DNA from: Melioribacteraceae bacterium
GTDB lineage: Bacteria; Bacteroidota; Ignavibacteria; Ignavibacteriales; Melioribacteraceae
Assembly (NCBI GenBank): GCA_027030245.1
Contig: JALVFE010000016.1
Span: 124,001 to 188,000, forward strand
Length of the DNA: 64,000 nt
Direction of reading: 5' to 3'
A program made the translations under genes and the position numbers. The notes below the pieces were generated by a model. That model had not been told where the DNA came from. It made no database searches and was given only the letters and a program-made list of their open reading frames with translations. Shown piece by piece: positions 37,401-46,050 of this stretch. Each line of letters opens with the position of its first letter. Position 1 is the stretch's first letter.

Positions 37401-39777
37401 TCTTGTAAAAGTGAATTGCCTTCCCACCAATTGGCATGGGAGTTACATAATTGTCAATAACAAATTGATTGGCGTTATAAAGTGCTTCCAATTCAGATGG
37501 ATTGGCAGCATCACCACTTGAAAAAAATAAGAATCTTTTATTCCATTCATCATAACCTTGACTGACATAGGTTTTGTGTTTTTCAATATACCAATCAAGT
37601 TGTTCGTTTGTTGCAACTGGGATCCTACCGATATTCATTTGCGGGATATATGCGCCGGTTGTATCCCAAATCACAAACCAACTATCACTAACAGGGGCCC
37701 CGAAAGATGGCACATAATTAATTACCCTTTTTTTCACTGAACTTATATTTTTATATTTATTTCCATAATAATCATAAGTCGCACTTCCTATTAGAACAAC
37801 ATATTTCGGTTTTGGTGATTGCCAATACGCATGTGTAGATTGTAGAAAACTTTTTATGGCTTCGGGATTAAAAAATCCATAAGAATATTCATCATAAATA
37901 TCATTGATATTTACTACTTTAGTGTTAACATCGTAAGTTGTTGAAATAAAATCAACATAATCAGTAACCTTGTTGAGAAATTTATCATGTGTAATTGCAA
38001 TATAATCCGCTTTATTTTGAGAGCTTCTTAAATTTTTAAACTGTTTAGAATAATATATTTTAGGTGATTGTATTTTAGAATTGTCAATAAAATAGAATTT
38101 GGATTTAGCGGAAATTGAATCGGCGAAAATAATATTATTATTATCCTTAGTTACAATATACTTGGTATATCTGTCGCCGTAACGCCAAAGTGAAAAATTA
38201 TCCGTGGATACATTCGTTATTTTTATTTTTTCCGGCACTTCAGAACTATCTAAAAATGTAAAGGAAAAATTCAATGAATCGTCAAACGGAATTAGATAAC
38301 GAGGATATTCAATTTCGTACCAGTCAAAAATGCAAGCGTTTACTGTTGCATCTGTTTGAATAGAATTTATATTCAGAATATTATTACCTTCATTTAACAA
38401 ATTAGTACTTAATTCATTTTTTAATACCACTTTTTGATATTTATTTATATAAATTGAATCGCTCCAGTTTGAAGAATTTACCCCCAACGAAAGAAGATGT
38501 GCATTTTGGAAAATATTTGAGGCAAAATCTTGTAGCTTAGCAAATACCCAAAATTTTTTATCTTTCACAAAATCACTGACATTAAAGTTTTTATTATATA
38601 TTCTTACACCCAAAATATGTTCATGCCAAGTTTTATTTTCTGTCCAGAAAGGTTTTTCCCTTTCCACTAAATTTGAAGATGAAAAATCGAATGCAACATT
38701 TCTTTCATAATGATCTATTTGATGGTAATAATTTAATGTATCAATGGCGTTGTTACTCGAATTATTTTTAATCTCTACTCTTTTTCCATTTTCACCGTTC
38801 CATGTAAGCCAATACACGGTTGTATCGGTATAACGCCCTAAATATTCGTTATATGGTTGACTGTATCCGCTTACTTCCCTGTGGTGTCCGCCCATGTTTC
38901 TAATTCCAACGAATTCGATATAATCATTATTATCGAAACTCAAATCATTTTCCCCGGAAACGTAAATCGGGATTTCTACTCCTTTTAAATATAATTTAAA
39001 TGTTTTAGGATTTATCGAATTCGTAGGTATGTTGAAATTGTCCAAATCGGTTTTTGTCAAACGATATACTGCGTCTTTTGCTGTTCCAATTTTTAGATAT
39101 TCCTGATCCGGATTTACCCAATTAAATGTAGTATCATTAATTAGAATTTTATTAGTTCTAAAATGAGTAGCATATTGGTAGTTGATAATAACATTGCTTG
39201 TTCCAGAATCCGTTTCTTTAAGATCAACTTTTTTTACCAGAGACGCATTATTGATTTTTAATAATAATTTGATTTTTTGTATCTCTTTTACTTTTTTTTC
39301 TTTACCGTTATAAGAGTATTGATTAATTCTTATATGCGCACAATAAAATTCATCAATCCACAAATAACCTATTAATTCTACAATTGGCCTGTTAGAAATA
39401 TGCTTAAAATTGATTTTTTTATACGTGAAAGAGGTTGTTGAATCATTTAATAATATGGGTCTTGGATTAATTCCTAAGTCGAAATTAAATTCACGCTCTT
39501 TTAAAATTTTTTGTTGTATTATTACAGATGAACCAGGCGGTATTGCGATAAAAACATTTTTTGATGGTAACGCATATTCTCCAGGGTGGCTAACATCAAA
39601 ATATTTTCCTAATACTCCTTGGTCCTTTTCTTTTTTTAGAGAAAGCAAATTTACTTTTCCTAAACTTACAACCATTGAGATTGAGTTATCATTTTCTATG
39701 TAATCCTCTAAACGAGTTTGTGCGTTAAGTGTTATAAACATTAAAATAGACGAGAGAATAAAATAAAGTTGTTTCAT
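34474..39777 (-). CDS. porU: T9SS sortase PorU (C25 cysteine peptidase)
   Basis: 1,767 residues, longer than the ~1,150 of P. gingivalis PorU. Signal peptide 1-19. The gingipain-type (C25) catalytic pair is His824 in YLGHSGTQIW and Cys855 in SDFGCSTGKF. Ig- and CARDB-like domains follow (for example NLSFYVYNVGESTADSFKV near 1500), and the end is a sorting domain-like segment (NYPNPFSSETYFTF, KVYTIAGRLVKKI, GVYIYKVIM). PorU cuts the C-terminal signal of T9SS cargo and joins the cargo to anionic LPS. It lies 26 bp after a glycosyltransferase cluster and 22 bp before a barrel gene. Chain length and extra domains are typical of the Ignavibacteria/Chlorobiota branch. Confidence 0.9.
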   Translation of the reverse strand: MKQLYFILSSILMFITLNAQTRLEDYIENDNSISMVVSLGKVNLLSLKKEKDQGVLGKYFDVSHPGEYALPSKNVFIAIPPGSSVIIQQKILKEREFNFDLGINPRPILLNDSTTSFTYKKINFKHISNRPIVELIGYLWIDEFYCAHIRINQYSYNGKEKKVKEIQKIKLLLKINNASLVKKVDLKETDSGTSNVIINYQYATHFRTNKILINDTTFNWVNPDQEYLKIGTAKDAVYRLTKTDLDNFNIPTNSINPKTFKLYLKGVEIPIYVSGENDLSFDNNDYIEFVGIRNMGGHHREVSGYSQPYNEYLGRYTDTTVYWLTWNGENGKRVEIKNNSSNNAIDTLNYYHQIDHYERNVAFDFSSSNLVEREKPFWTENKTWHEHILGVRIYNKNFNVSDFVKDKKFWVFAKLQDFASNIFQNAHLLSLGVNSSNWSDSIYINKYQKVVLKNELSTNLLNEGNNILNINSIQTDATVNACIFDWYEIEYPRYLIPFDDSLNFSFTFLDSSEVPEKIKITNVSTDNFSLWRYGDRYTKYIVTKDNNNIIFADSISAKSKFYFIDNSKIQSPKIYYSKQFKNLRSSQNKADYIAITHDKFLNKVTDYVDFISTTYDVNTKVVNINDIYDEYSYGFFNPEAIKSFLQSTHAYWQSPKPKYVVLIGSATYDYYGNKYKNISSVKKRVINYVPSFGAPVSDSWFVIWDTTGAYIPQMNIGRIPVATNEQLDWYIEKHKTYVSQGYDEWNKRFLFFSSGDAANPSELEALYNANQFVIDNYVTPMPIGGKAIHFYKTIDPPTNFGPYSHEYIEQEINKSGVFISYLGHSGTQIWDNTIVNPEQLGNDKQRFPIVSDFGCSTGKFAEPDITSFSELFTLDDNGQAIAYVGNSSLGFLSTAISAPKLFYKNILNEKIFNVSEAHKQAKVELLQNGSGTSELFVLTNNFIGDPIINLPIPDKPNFLISSPNIHNRSDYLTDSQDSANFEIIFNNFGIVLNDSLDILIIHTFKEHADSVFLKTPVPFYEDTVSINLPIRNKAGKHDLVIILDPNNKYEEINENDNNAKISFIVSSSEVRPLLFYSNLNGILDTIKVLNPSTLSASNKIILEMSTDSNFIAPIKYSKQFGLLYTKFPLPNPSTKQLYWGRLKTKGSVNYSSPFSFYINKNKIIIQDSIGFSFLKRKNIIITNKGAAIDSLSVKIEVFSAGFNDGQAAIISKNGVDYVPTPRVGHHVVLFNAVPPYNFVKYEYFNTYAGGENIDNYIQFLDTLSSDYLVAIAISDEGTPRNEDLKNQLRSLGSKYIDSVRFRSSWALIGRKGAAIGTMPEAFSNQGEGPVTIDTSMIYLADTGEIETPTIRNSSRWHKLTVSDSLPSDSKINYRILGIRNETTIDTLDYVQPVNGEADLSFLNNLSYSNIKILAEFNASADLQSPKLYSLGVDYVGVPELGTNYQVVSIDKDSVDQGENINLSFYVYNVGESTADSFKVKVDLVKPDNSTQQIFEQLVDSIGAEQRKKFDVVFNTVDYKGEGQFNITIDSGNKIQELFEDNNFYSIPFYVKGDTTKPSLNVTFDGEDIFEGEYISATPRIKIELNDPSLVPINDTSAVTIFLNDEQIYYSLNQEELKISFSNSNPKVVVNYTPTLKDGEYTLTVFGKDANGNIADSNGISKTFVVDNETKLLNLYNYPNPFSSETYFTFKLTQIPDEIDIKVYTIAGRLVKKIRLSGNELDYDFNRIYWDGRDEDGDLLANGVYIYKVIMYANGKTQEITQKLAVVR

Positions 39778-39803
39778 ATTATTTAGGAATTATTATTAAA
39801 TAT

Positions 39804-40694
39804 TTATTTCGAGATAATTTTTTTTGTTAAATAAGCAACAGCATAAACCGGACGTATAATAATAGTTAAAAAGCTGTAGAAAAAAAATTCAATATATTTA
39901 TTAGATAAAAAACCCAATAGGACTTTTTTGTAAAAAAATTTACTTAACAACAATTTTTTTTCGAACAATCTTGTACTTTTTCCCAAAGCAAAATGGTTAT
40001 TAATAATCAAAATTTGTTTTTTAACTATTGAATTAAAGTTTTCTTGGGTAAAACTTTTTTCGGATAAACGGACACCTTGATAAATTTCGGAAAGATTAGA
40101 TAACTGTCCTAAATTTGACATCCTTAAAAAAAAACCAAGGTCAGGAACAGGATAATCTTCTGCTGAATAGTAATTAGCTTTTTGGGCACATTCCTTTCTA
40201 AACATTATGGTAGGATTAAATATCATTTGCCCATACTTCCGAATACCGCTAAGAATTACATCATTGTCCGATGGTAATTTTATTTTCCATTTTTTTTTTG
40301 CACCGGTGAAATAGTAAATAGAAGTTCCTACCAAAACAATATTTTCATTATTTTCCAAAAACGAAATTTGTTTTTCGAATCTTTCATTTGGACAAATATC
40401 ATCGCTATCCATTATCGCAATATATTTTGTGTTAGAATTTTTAATCCCAATATTCATTGCTTTTATAAGATCATTACTTTTCAAATAAATTAACCGAATG
40501 TTTTTATTTTCTCTTTCATATCTTTTCAATATTTTTTTTGACGAATCAGTGGAACCGTTTTCAATTATTATTATATCGAAATTTGAAAAAGAAGAATTCA
40601 AAACGGAATTTAAACTTGCTTCAATATATTTTTCAGCATTGTAAACAGGTATAACAACTGTCAAAAGTTTTCCTTCAGACATCCAGAATCTCAA
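39804..40694 (-). CDS. Glycosyltransferase family 2 (GT-A fold)
   Basis: 296 residues. VVIPVYNAEKYIEASLNSVL opens the nucleotide-sugar domain, IIIENGSTDSS follows, and IAIMDSDDIC carries the DxD-type metal site. RKECAQKANYYSAEDYPVPDLGFFLRM corresponds to the acceptor side. The C-terminal 60 residues are hydrophobic and basic and would tie the enzyme to the inner membrane. The donor sugar is unknown. The start overlaps the WecG-type gene by 20 bp, and porU follows after 26 bp, so it is the last enzyme of the glycan run before the sortase gene. Confidence 0.87.
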   Translation of the reverse strand: MRFWMSEGKLLTVVIPVYNAEKYIEASLNSVLNSSFSNFDIIIIENGSTDSSKKILKRYERENKNIRLIYLKSNDLIKAMNIGIKNSNTKYIAIMDSDDICPNERFEKQISFLENNENIVLVGTSIYYFTGAKKKWKIKLPSDNDVILSGIRKYGQMIFNPTIMFRKECAQKANYYSAEDYPVPDLGFFLRMSNLGQLSNLSEIYQGVRLSEKSFTQENFNSIVKKQILIINNHFALGKSTRLFEKKLLLSKFFYKKVLLGFLSNKYIEFFFYSFLTIIIRPVYAVAYLTKKIISK

Positions 40695-41385
40695 AATTTA
40701 TTTTTTTGAATACTACTCTATAGCAAAAAAACGGAAAACCAAATAAATAACGTTTCCAAACAGATTTAAACTCTTTGGTTAGTTTATAGAACCATTCCAA
40801 ATGCATTCTGCGTAAGAATAATGGTGCTCTTTTCTTATTTTCAGCCAAATATTGAAACCAGCCACCAACACTTATAATCAATTTAACATTCAACTTTTTG
40901 TAATTATTAATTATCCATTTTTCCTGTCGTGTAGCACCGAGTCCCACAAATAATACATCCGAATTACTTTTATTAATCGTTTCAATTACTTCATATTCAT
41001 TGTAAATATAACCGTTATGAAAACCTGCTAATTGTAAAGAGCCTTTTCTTTCAAGAAGAGTAATTTTTACCTTATTTAATATTTCATCCGAATCACCAAA
41101 TAGAAAAATTCTTTTACCGGAATTTGCAAGAAAATTTAAGAGGTTATGTTGTAAATCAGTACTTACTATTTTAGCAACTTTATTGTCCACAAATAATTTT
41201 AAAATAAAATAAACAGCAGTTGAATCGGGATATAGTTTAAAATTAATTGGAATTTCCAATCTGCTTTCATAAATATGATTAATTACATTAAAATCAGCAT
41301 ACATTATTACACATGGTTCAGAACCGGAATTAAATAATCCTTTTTTTATTTTATCGATATCCAAATTAGTTAGTCTTATTATCAT
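40675..41385 (-). CDS. WecG/TagA/CpsF-family glycosyltransferase
   Basis: 236 residues, the standard length. Hallmarks include RIFLFGDSDEILNKV and VLFVGLGATRQEKWI, and the end of the family motif VSVGGWFQYLAENKKRAP with RRMHLEWFYKL. Members add N-acetylmannosamine or its uronic acid to a lipid-linked sugar early in the making of teichoic acid linkage units, enterobacterial common antigen and similar glycans. That role fits a lipid-linked glycan built on the inner membrane and moved by the flippase at 46051. The start overlaps the GT9 gene stop as ATGA, and the end overlaps the next GT2 gene. Confidence 0.9.
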   Translation of the reverse strand: MIIRLTNLDIDKIKKGLFNSGSEPCVIMYADFNVINHIYESRLEIPINFKLYPDSTAVYFILKLFVDNKVAKIVSTDLQHNLLNFLANSGKRIFLFGDSDEILNKVKITLLERKGSLQLAGFHNGYIYNEYEVIETINKSNSDVLFVGLGATRQEKWIINNYKKLNVKLIISVGGWFQYLAENKKRAPLFLRRMHLEWFYKLTKEFKSVWKRYLFGFPFFCYRVVFKKINFEILDV

Positions 41386-42488
41386 TTTAGCAACTTATTA
41401 ACTTCGTTTATAACCATCTCCGGTGTAACATCAGTTAAACAATACTTTTCATTTTTAGAACATTCCCAATGACATAAAAAGCAATCCATTTCATGAAATA
41501 AAAACCGGACTTTTTCAGACTCCCGATATGGAAAAAATCTACCAAATTCACCTCCGCCTATAATAGCTATTAGAGGTATCCCTATTTTTAGAGCGATATG
41601 AGTAATCCCAGAATCTAAACCAATAAATAATTTCGAATTAGCCAATAATTTAGGGATCTCATTCAATTTTAAATTACCGGCTAAAACGGTAACGTTTTTA
41701 TTTTTACCGGCTAGTAAAGTTAATCTCTTTTTTTGATTAAGAGAACCTATTAAAATTATTTTGAATCTTGAACTTAGTTGGTCAATTATTATTTTGAAAT
41801 ATTCCGGTTTCCAATCTCGGTTTCCTGCGGAAGAAAATGGTGCAATAATAATATTATTATCCTTAATCTCAATGTTTTTTTTAATATGACCGAATAGCTG
41901 GTTAGAGTTAAAATGAAATTTACATTTTTTTTTATTTAACCATTTCATCAAAGCATAATGTTTTGCATATTCATTTAATACTTCTTCTGCTAATATGTAT
42001 GTATAATTTTTTAAAAAATATTTTCCCAAACGCGAACCTAAATATTTCACAAAATTATTAATTGTAATTAATTCTTTCGCACCGATTAAGTGAACTAATT
42101 CTTCATTTAAAATTCCTTTAGCCGCACTTAAGTGAATACATTTTTCATAACCCTTTTTTCTTAAGTTTCGAATCAAATTATATTTATATTTTATTGAATA
42201 TTTATATTTAAGATAGTTATACCCAATAAAATCTATTTTACCGGAATAATTTTGGAACAATTGCAGATATTTTTCTTTAATTAAGAAATCAACTCTTGGA
42301 TAACTTTCAAGAATTTGCGGATTTTCCAATAATATTGAAGAAACTATTAAATCACCAATTTCTCCGGTATTTACAAATAAAACAGTATTTTTTTTTATTT
42401 CCGCATTTGGTAAAATTTTTTTTAAAATAAAAAAAATACCGAATTCAAAATAATTTTTAATTTGTCTTATCGGTTTTATTAAAATCAT
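41382..42488 (-). CDS. Glycosyltransferase family 9 (heptosyltransferase-like)
   Basis: 368 residues with two Rossmann halves (GT-B). The GT9 pattern is visible: ILFVNTGEIGDLIVSS-type start, PFSSAGNRDWKPEYF in the middle and GLDSGITHIALKIGIPLIAIIGG near residue 300. GT9 enzymes usually transfer heptose to LPS inner core. A cysteine cluster near the end (FLCHWECSKNEKYC) is found in many of these enzymes and may bind metal. Whether this acts on LPS core or on the surface glycan cannot be settled. It overlaps the upstream GT2 gene by 32 bp. Confidence 0.85.
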   Translation of the reverse strand: MILIKPIRQIKNYFEFGIFFILKKILPNAEIKKNTVLFVNTGEIGDLIVSSILLENPQILESYPRVDFLIKEKYLQLFQNYSGKIDFIGYNYLKYKYSIKYKYNLIRNLRKKGYEKCIHLSAAKGILNEELVHLIGAKELITINNFVKYLGSRLGKYFLKNYTYILAEEVLNEYAKHYALMKWLNKKKCKFHFNSNQLFGHIKKNIEIKDNNIIIAPFSSAGNRDWKPEYFKIIIDQLSSRFKIILIGSLNQKKRLTLLAGKNKNVTVLAGNLKLNEIPKLLANSKLFIGLDSGITHIALKIGIPLIAIIGGGEFGRFFPYRESEKVRFLFHEMDCFLCHWECSKNEKYCLTDVTPEMVINEVNKLLK

Positions 42489-43392
42489 GCTTGCTAGGTC
42501 TTATTTGCTTGGCGAAAGTAATTCCCGAAAGAATTGAAAGAATATATTTAACGGCAAAATCGAATCTCTTCTGTAAGAATACAAGACAAAATGTATCATA
42601 AATATATGTTTTTACTAATCGCCTGAATGAAAAATTTTGATGCAGAAACCAAATAGCCATTATGTTACGAGGAAAATATTTAATCGCCAATGCATCAAGA
42701 TATTTATATTCATAAAAAAACTTTCCTTTTCCAATATATTTTTTTTCTTCTAAAGGATGATAAATAATTGCTTGTGGAATTGTAATAATATCAATACCAT
42801 TTTCAATAATTCTCAAATAATAATCATATTCATCACCATAAATAAAAAAATCTGGATTAGGATAGCCAACAATCGAAATTATTTTACTCGGTAATAAAGT
42901 ACCGTTAAAAAAACCAGCTCCGTATATAATTGATTGTTCAGCAAAATCATCCAAGCTTTTGTAAAATTTTTTACTTTTATAATCCATCAATCCAAATGCT
43001 AATTTTTCTTTTGTTATTTTATCAACAACAACAGAATTTAAAACCACTTCTTTATCCGTATCAAATGAAAGTAATGCTTCCAACGAATCATTTGCGGGCA
43101 AACCATCATCATCCATAACCCAAATCCAATCGTAACCCCTTTCGTATGCTGTCTTTATTCCTGTGTAAAACCCGCCGGCCCCTCCGAGATTTGCTTGGTG
43201 TATAACAGTTAAATCTTTTTGACTATCCAACCATTCTTTCGTACCGTCTTTACTATCATTATTAATTATAATTATTTCATCCAATTTTCTGGTCTGATTT
43301 CTTAACGCATGAACACACTCTTTTAATAGTTCCAGTCTATTATAAGTTACAACAACCGCCGCAATTTTTTCTTTTATATCTTCCATTATCAA
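42457..43392 (-). CDS. Glycosyltransferase family 2, galactofuranosyltransferase-like
   Basis: 311 residues. The start AAVVVTYNRLELLKECVHAL and the metal site WIWVMDDDGLPANDSLEAL, with a triple Asp, resemble GlfT/rhamnosyl-type GT2 enzymes. YPNPDFFIYGDEYDYYLRI gives the acceptor-side acidic residues. The gene lies 62 bp downstream of glf, the mutase that makes UDP-galactofuranose, which supports galactofuranose as donor (inference from context). C-terminal residues 240-300 contain hydrophobic and basic segments consistent with membrane contact. Confidence 0.82.
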   Translation of the reverse strand: MIMEDIKEKIAAVVVTYNRLELLKECVHALRNQTRKLDEIIIINNDSKDGTKEWLDSQKDLTVIHQANLGGAGGFYTGIKTAYERGYDWIWVMDDDGLPANDSLEALLSFDTDKEVVLNSVVVDKITKEKLAFGLMDYKSKKFYKSLDDFAEQSIIYGAGFFNGTLLPSKIISIVGYPNPDFFIYGDEYDYYLRIIENGIDIITIPQAIIYHPLEEKKYIGKGKFFYEYKYLDALAIKYFPRNIMAIWFLHQNFSFRRLVKTYIYDTFCLVFLQKRFDFAVKYILSILSGITFAKQIRPSKHDFNKTDKTN

Positions 43393-43454
43393 ATTTTCTA
43401 AGTTACTTTAAAAATTTTATAAGCAAAAAACACGGTAACGATTTTTTTAATAAT

Positions 43455-44540
43455 TTAACTGCCGAAAATTTTTAACATCTTTCCTACCACAACATCCATA
43501 TTGTAATACTTATACTCCGCAAGTCTTCCGCAGAAATAAACGTTCTTTAATTTTTCCGCTTCCCGTTTATATTGCAAATATAGTTTTTTATTTTCTTTTG
43601 TGGGAATTGGATAGAACGGGTCGCCGGTTTGCCGTGAATATTCTTTGCTGATCGTGGTTAAATTTTTTTTCTGTCCCGTAAGATATTTGTATTCGGTGAT
43701 TCTTGTATATTTTGGTTCCGGTTCAACATAGTTAACAACCGCCGCTTCCTGGTATTTTTCTTGTTCTATTGTCTCCCATTCAAATTTGAGCGACCTGTAC
43801 GGCAGTCTACCGAATTTGTAATCGAAAAAATAATCTACCGGACCGGTGTATATCATTTTTCCAAATTCAATATCATTCAAAATGTTTTTATAATCCGTGT
43901 TGAATATAATTTCTATATTCTTGTGATTCAACATCCGCTCAAACATTTTAGTATAACCGTCTTTGGGCATAAACTGGAATTTATCCGTAAAGTAACGGTC
44001 ATCGCTATTGGTTCTGACCGGAATTCGTCCGGTTACTGCCGGCGATAGTTCCTTTGGTTCAAGATTCCACTGTTTTTTTGTATAGAATTTAAAGAACTTT
44101 TCAAAAAGGTCAATGCCAATCTGATTAACAATTATATCTTCCGAATTTAAAATGGGATGTCTTTTTTCTCGTACGCTCTCATAAAATTCCTCGATTTCCT
44201 TATCCGTAGTAAAATTTTTTCCGTAGAGTTTATTTATCGTGGTTCTGTTAATCGGAATAGGATAAAGCTTTCCGTTTAATTTAGCAAGAACACGATGTTC
44301 GTAAAATCTCCATTCCGTAAATCGTGAAAGGTAATCAAAAACCTTTTTACTGTTTGTATGAAAGATGTGCGGACCGTATTTATGTATTAAAACTCCGTGT
44401 TCGTTATATTCATCGTAAGCATTGCCGCCTATGTGCGAACGTTTTTCAACGAGCAAAATTTTATTTCCACGCGAAGCCAATCTTTCAGCGGCAACTGCGC
44501 CCGCAAATCCGGCACCAACTATCAGGTAATCGTATTTCAT
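43455..44540 (-). CDS. glf: UDP-galactopyranose mutase
   Basis: 361 residues, usual length. The FAD loop is YLIVGAGFAGAVAAERLASRG; HKYGPHIFHTNSKKVFDYLSRF and YFTDKFQFMPKDGYTKMFERML are signature stretches of UGM, and CGRLAEYKYYNMDVVV closes the protein. It converts UDP-galactopyranose to UDP-galactofuranose, using reduced FAD, to supply surface glycans. The start shares bases with the stop of the AAA ATPase upstream (TAATG). It is the only gene in the window that fixes the chemistry of the cluster. Confidence 0.96.
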   Translation of the reverse strand: MKYDYLIVGAGFAGAVAAERLASRGNKILLVEKRSHIGGNAYDEYNEHGVLIHKYGPHIFHTNSKKVFDYLSRFTEWRFYEHRVLAKLNGKLYPIPINRTTINKLYGKNFTTDKEIEEFYESVREKRHPILNSEDIIVNQIGIDLFEKFFKFYTKKQWNLEPKELSPAVTGRIPVRTNSDDRYFTDKFQFMPKDGYTKMFERMLNHKNIEIIFNTDYKNILNDIEFGKMIYTGPVDYFFDYKFGRLPYRSLKFEWETIEQEKYQEAAVVNYVEPEPKYTRITEYKYLTGQKKNLTTISKEYSRQTGDPFYPIPTKENKKLYLQYKREAEKLKNVYFCGRLAEYKYYNMDVVVGKMLKIFGS

Positions 44541-45733
44541 TATTTTAAATATCCCGCTAAAAACAAAGGTCTTTTAATACCGTCGAATCTATATCCGTCG
44601 ACAAAAATTATGGATTTCTCCAAATCGATGCCTTTAAACTGTTTAATACCTTTCCCTTTACCTCCGACCTCAATTACATATTTAGAGCCTTTTTCATCAA
44701 TAATGTAATCCGGTGTTTTCTTCCCTTTTTTTGTTTTTAGATAGTTGATTTTCTTATTAGAAATTTTAATACATTCTACAAAAAAATCCTCACGTAAACC
44801 ACCTACCGCTTCTTGATATTCTTTATAAAGCAATCTGTAAGGTAAATTCATAACTATTTTAGGTTCTCTTAAAACATTTGTTCCTGCTGGAAAAAGTACA
44901 TTTAATACAAAAGCTTTTTCTAAAAGATTTATATATTGTTCCGCTTTGTATTTTGTAATATTAAGATTATTTGCAATTGCCGAATAACTGATTCCCTCAA
45001 TTTGGGATTTACCGATAAACATTACAATTTTTTTTATTATTTCCAGTTCATCTGTAGCAAGTTTGGCAACTACCGGAATATCCCGATAAATTATTTTTTC
45101 GAGAATATTTTTCTGCATAACCAAAACATCAGGTTCTTCAAGGGAAAAAGGCATCAATCCACCGGTAACATATTTGTTAAATAAACGACCTTCTCTAATG
45201 TGATTTTTGTTCCATCTTTTATCTTTTATATCCTTCAGAGTAATCGCCTTCAAATTAATATTTTCCTTAAAAAATAAATATTCACGATAACTGAACGGAT
45301 AAATTTTGAATATCTTAATTCTCCTCGATAAATCGTAAACTGAATCAAATAACGATAGCGAAACCGAACTAGTGAAAAAAATTTTAACATTTAAAAAATC
45401 ATAAATAGTTTTTAGTGCATTTTCATAATTTTTATAAAAATGAATTTCATCAAGGAAAAATATTTTGTATTTGTAAAATTCATTTAACGTTTTAATCAAC
45501 TCAAACAAATCCTCAATCTCTACCGAATCAATTGAAATATAAATCGAATCTTCTGTTTGCGCGGCAATTTGTTTAAATAATATGGTCTTACCAACTCCTC
45601 GCGCTCCAATCAATCCAACAAAATGTTTCCCTTTATCTTTTATTAATCGTTCAGCTACATATCTCTTTCGGGAATACTCACGACTTTGTTCCATTGCATT
45701 TTGATGAAATTCTAAAATTTTACTTATTTCCAT
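44540..45733 (-). CDS. AAA_14/DUF4143 ATPase
   Basis: 397 residues. Walker A is GARGVGKTILFKQ near residue 43, and Walker B is KIFFLDEIHFYKN. After the ATPase core comes a winged-helix part (ISYSAIANNLNITKYKAEQYINLLEKAFVL) and a nuclease-like DUF4143 segment ending in YVIEVGGKGKGIKQFKGI, which keeps the E-x-G and lysine spacing. Such genes move among genomes and have no agreed function; some lie close to toxin-antitoxin loci. Here the gene is inserted in a glycan cluster and coupled to glf (TAATG). Its own promoter, with repeated half-sites, lies at 45751-45795. No role in glycan synthesis is implied. Confidence 0.85.
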   Translation of the reverse strand: MEISKILEFHQNAMEQSREYSRKRYVAERLIKDKGKHFVGLIGARGVGKTILFKQIAAQTEDSIYISIDSVEIEDLFELIKTLNEFYKYKIFFLDEIHFYKNYENALKTIYDFLNVKIFFTSSVSLSLFDSVYDLSRRIKIFKIYPFSYREYLFFKENINLKAITLKDIKDKRWNKNHIREGRLFNKYVTGGLMPFSLEEPDVLVMQKNILEKIIYRDIPVVAKLATDELEIIKKIVMFIGKSQIEGISYSAIANNLNITKYKAEQYINLLEKAFVLNVLFPAGTNVLREPKIVMNLPYRLLYKEYQEAVGGLREDFFVECIKISNKKINYLKTKKGKKTPDYIIDEKGSKYVIEVGGKGKGIKQFKGIDLEKSIIFVDGYRFDGIKRPLFLAGYLK

Positions 45734-45750
45734 AACTTTCCCAATACGGT

Positions 45751-45795
45751 TATTTTGTCAAATCATTTTACAAAATAACAGGTATTTTGTCAAAT
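45751..45795 (-). promoter_or_regulatory. Promoter with three operator half-sites for the AAA/DUF4143 gene
   Basis: On the minus strand TTGACA (45793-45788), 17 nt, then TAAAAT (45770-45765) is close to consensus. Overlapping it, the plus strand carries TATTTTGTCAAAT twice (45751-45763 and 45783-45795, 32 bp apart) and an inverted half ACAAAATA (45770-45777) between them. This suggests repression by a dimeric protein. Confidence 0.6.
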
Positions 45796-46050
45796 ATTTT
45801 TCCATAATGAACTTATTATACTATTCTTATTATTTTCAAGAACAGAATTTACTTTTACCAAAAAATCCGTATTTCCTGGTTTTATTCCTAACGTTAACTG
45901 AATTTTCTTGTAATGGATTCCGGGGAAATATTATCATTGCTGATATTTTTACAACTATACTTTGCAAATTATCGGATATTCTTACAAGTATACTTTACAA
46001 ATCCTACCATTTTAGGTTTTCTTTAAGGGTTAACATCAAAATCCGAATGA
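45796..46050. other. Non-coding gap with two 33-bp tandem repeats
   Basis: No gene recognised. Two imperfect tandem units of 33 bp occur at 45941-45973 and 45974-46006, sharing GATATT-TTACAA-TATACTTT-CAAAT. The second unit contains the near-palindrome AAGTATACTT on the minus strand. They look like operator repeats without an attached gene. Confidence 0.5.
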
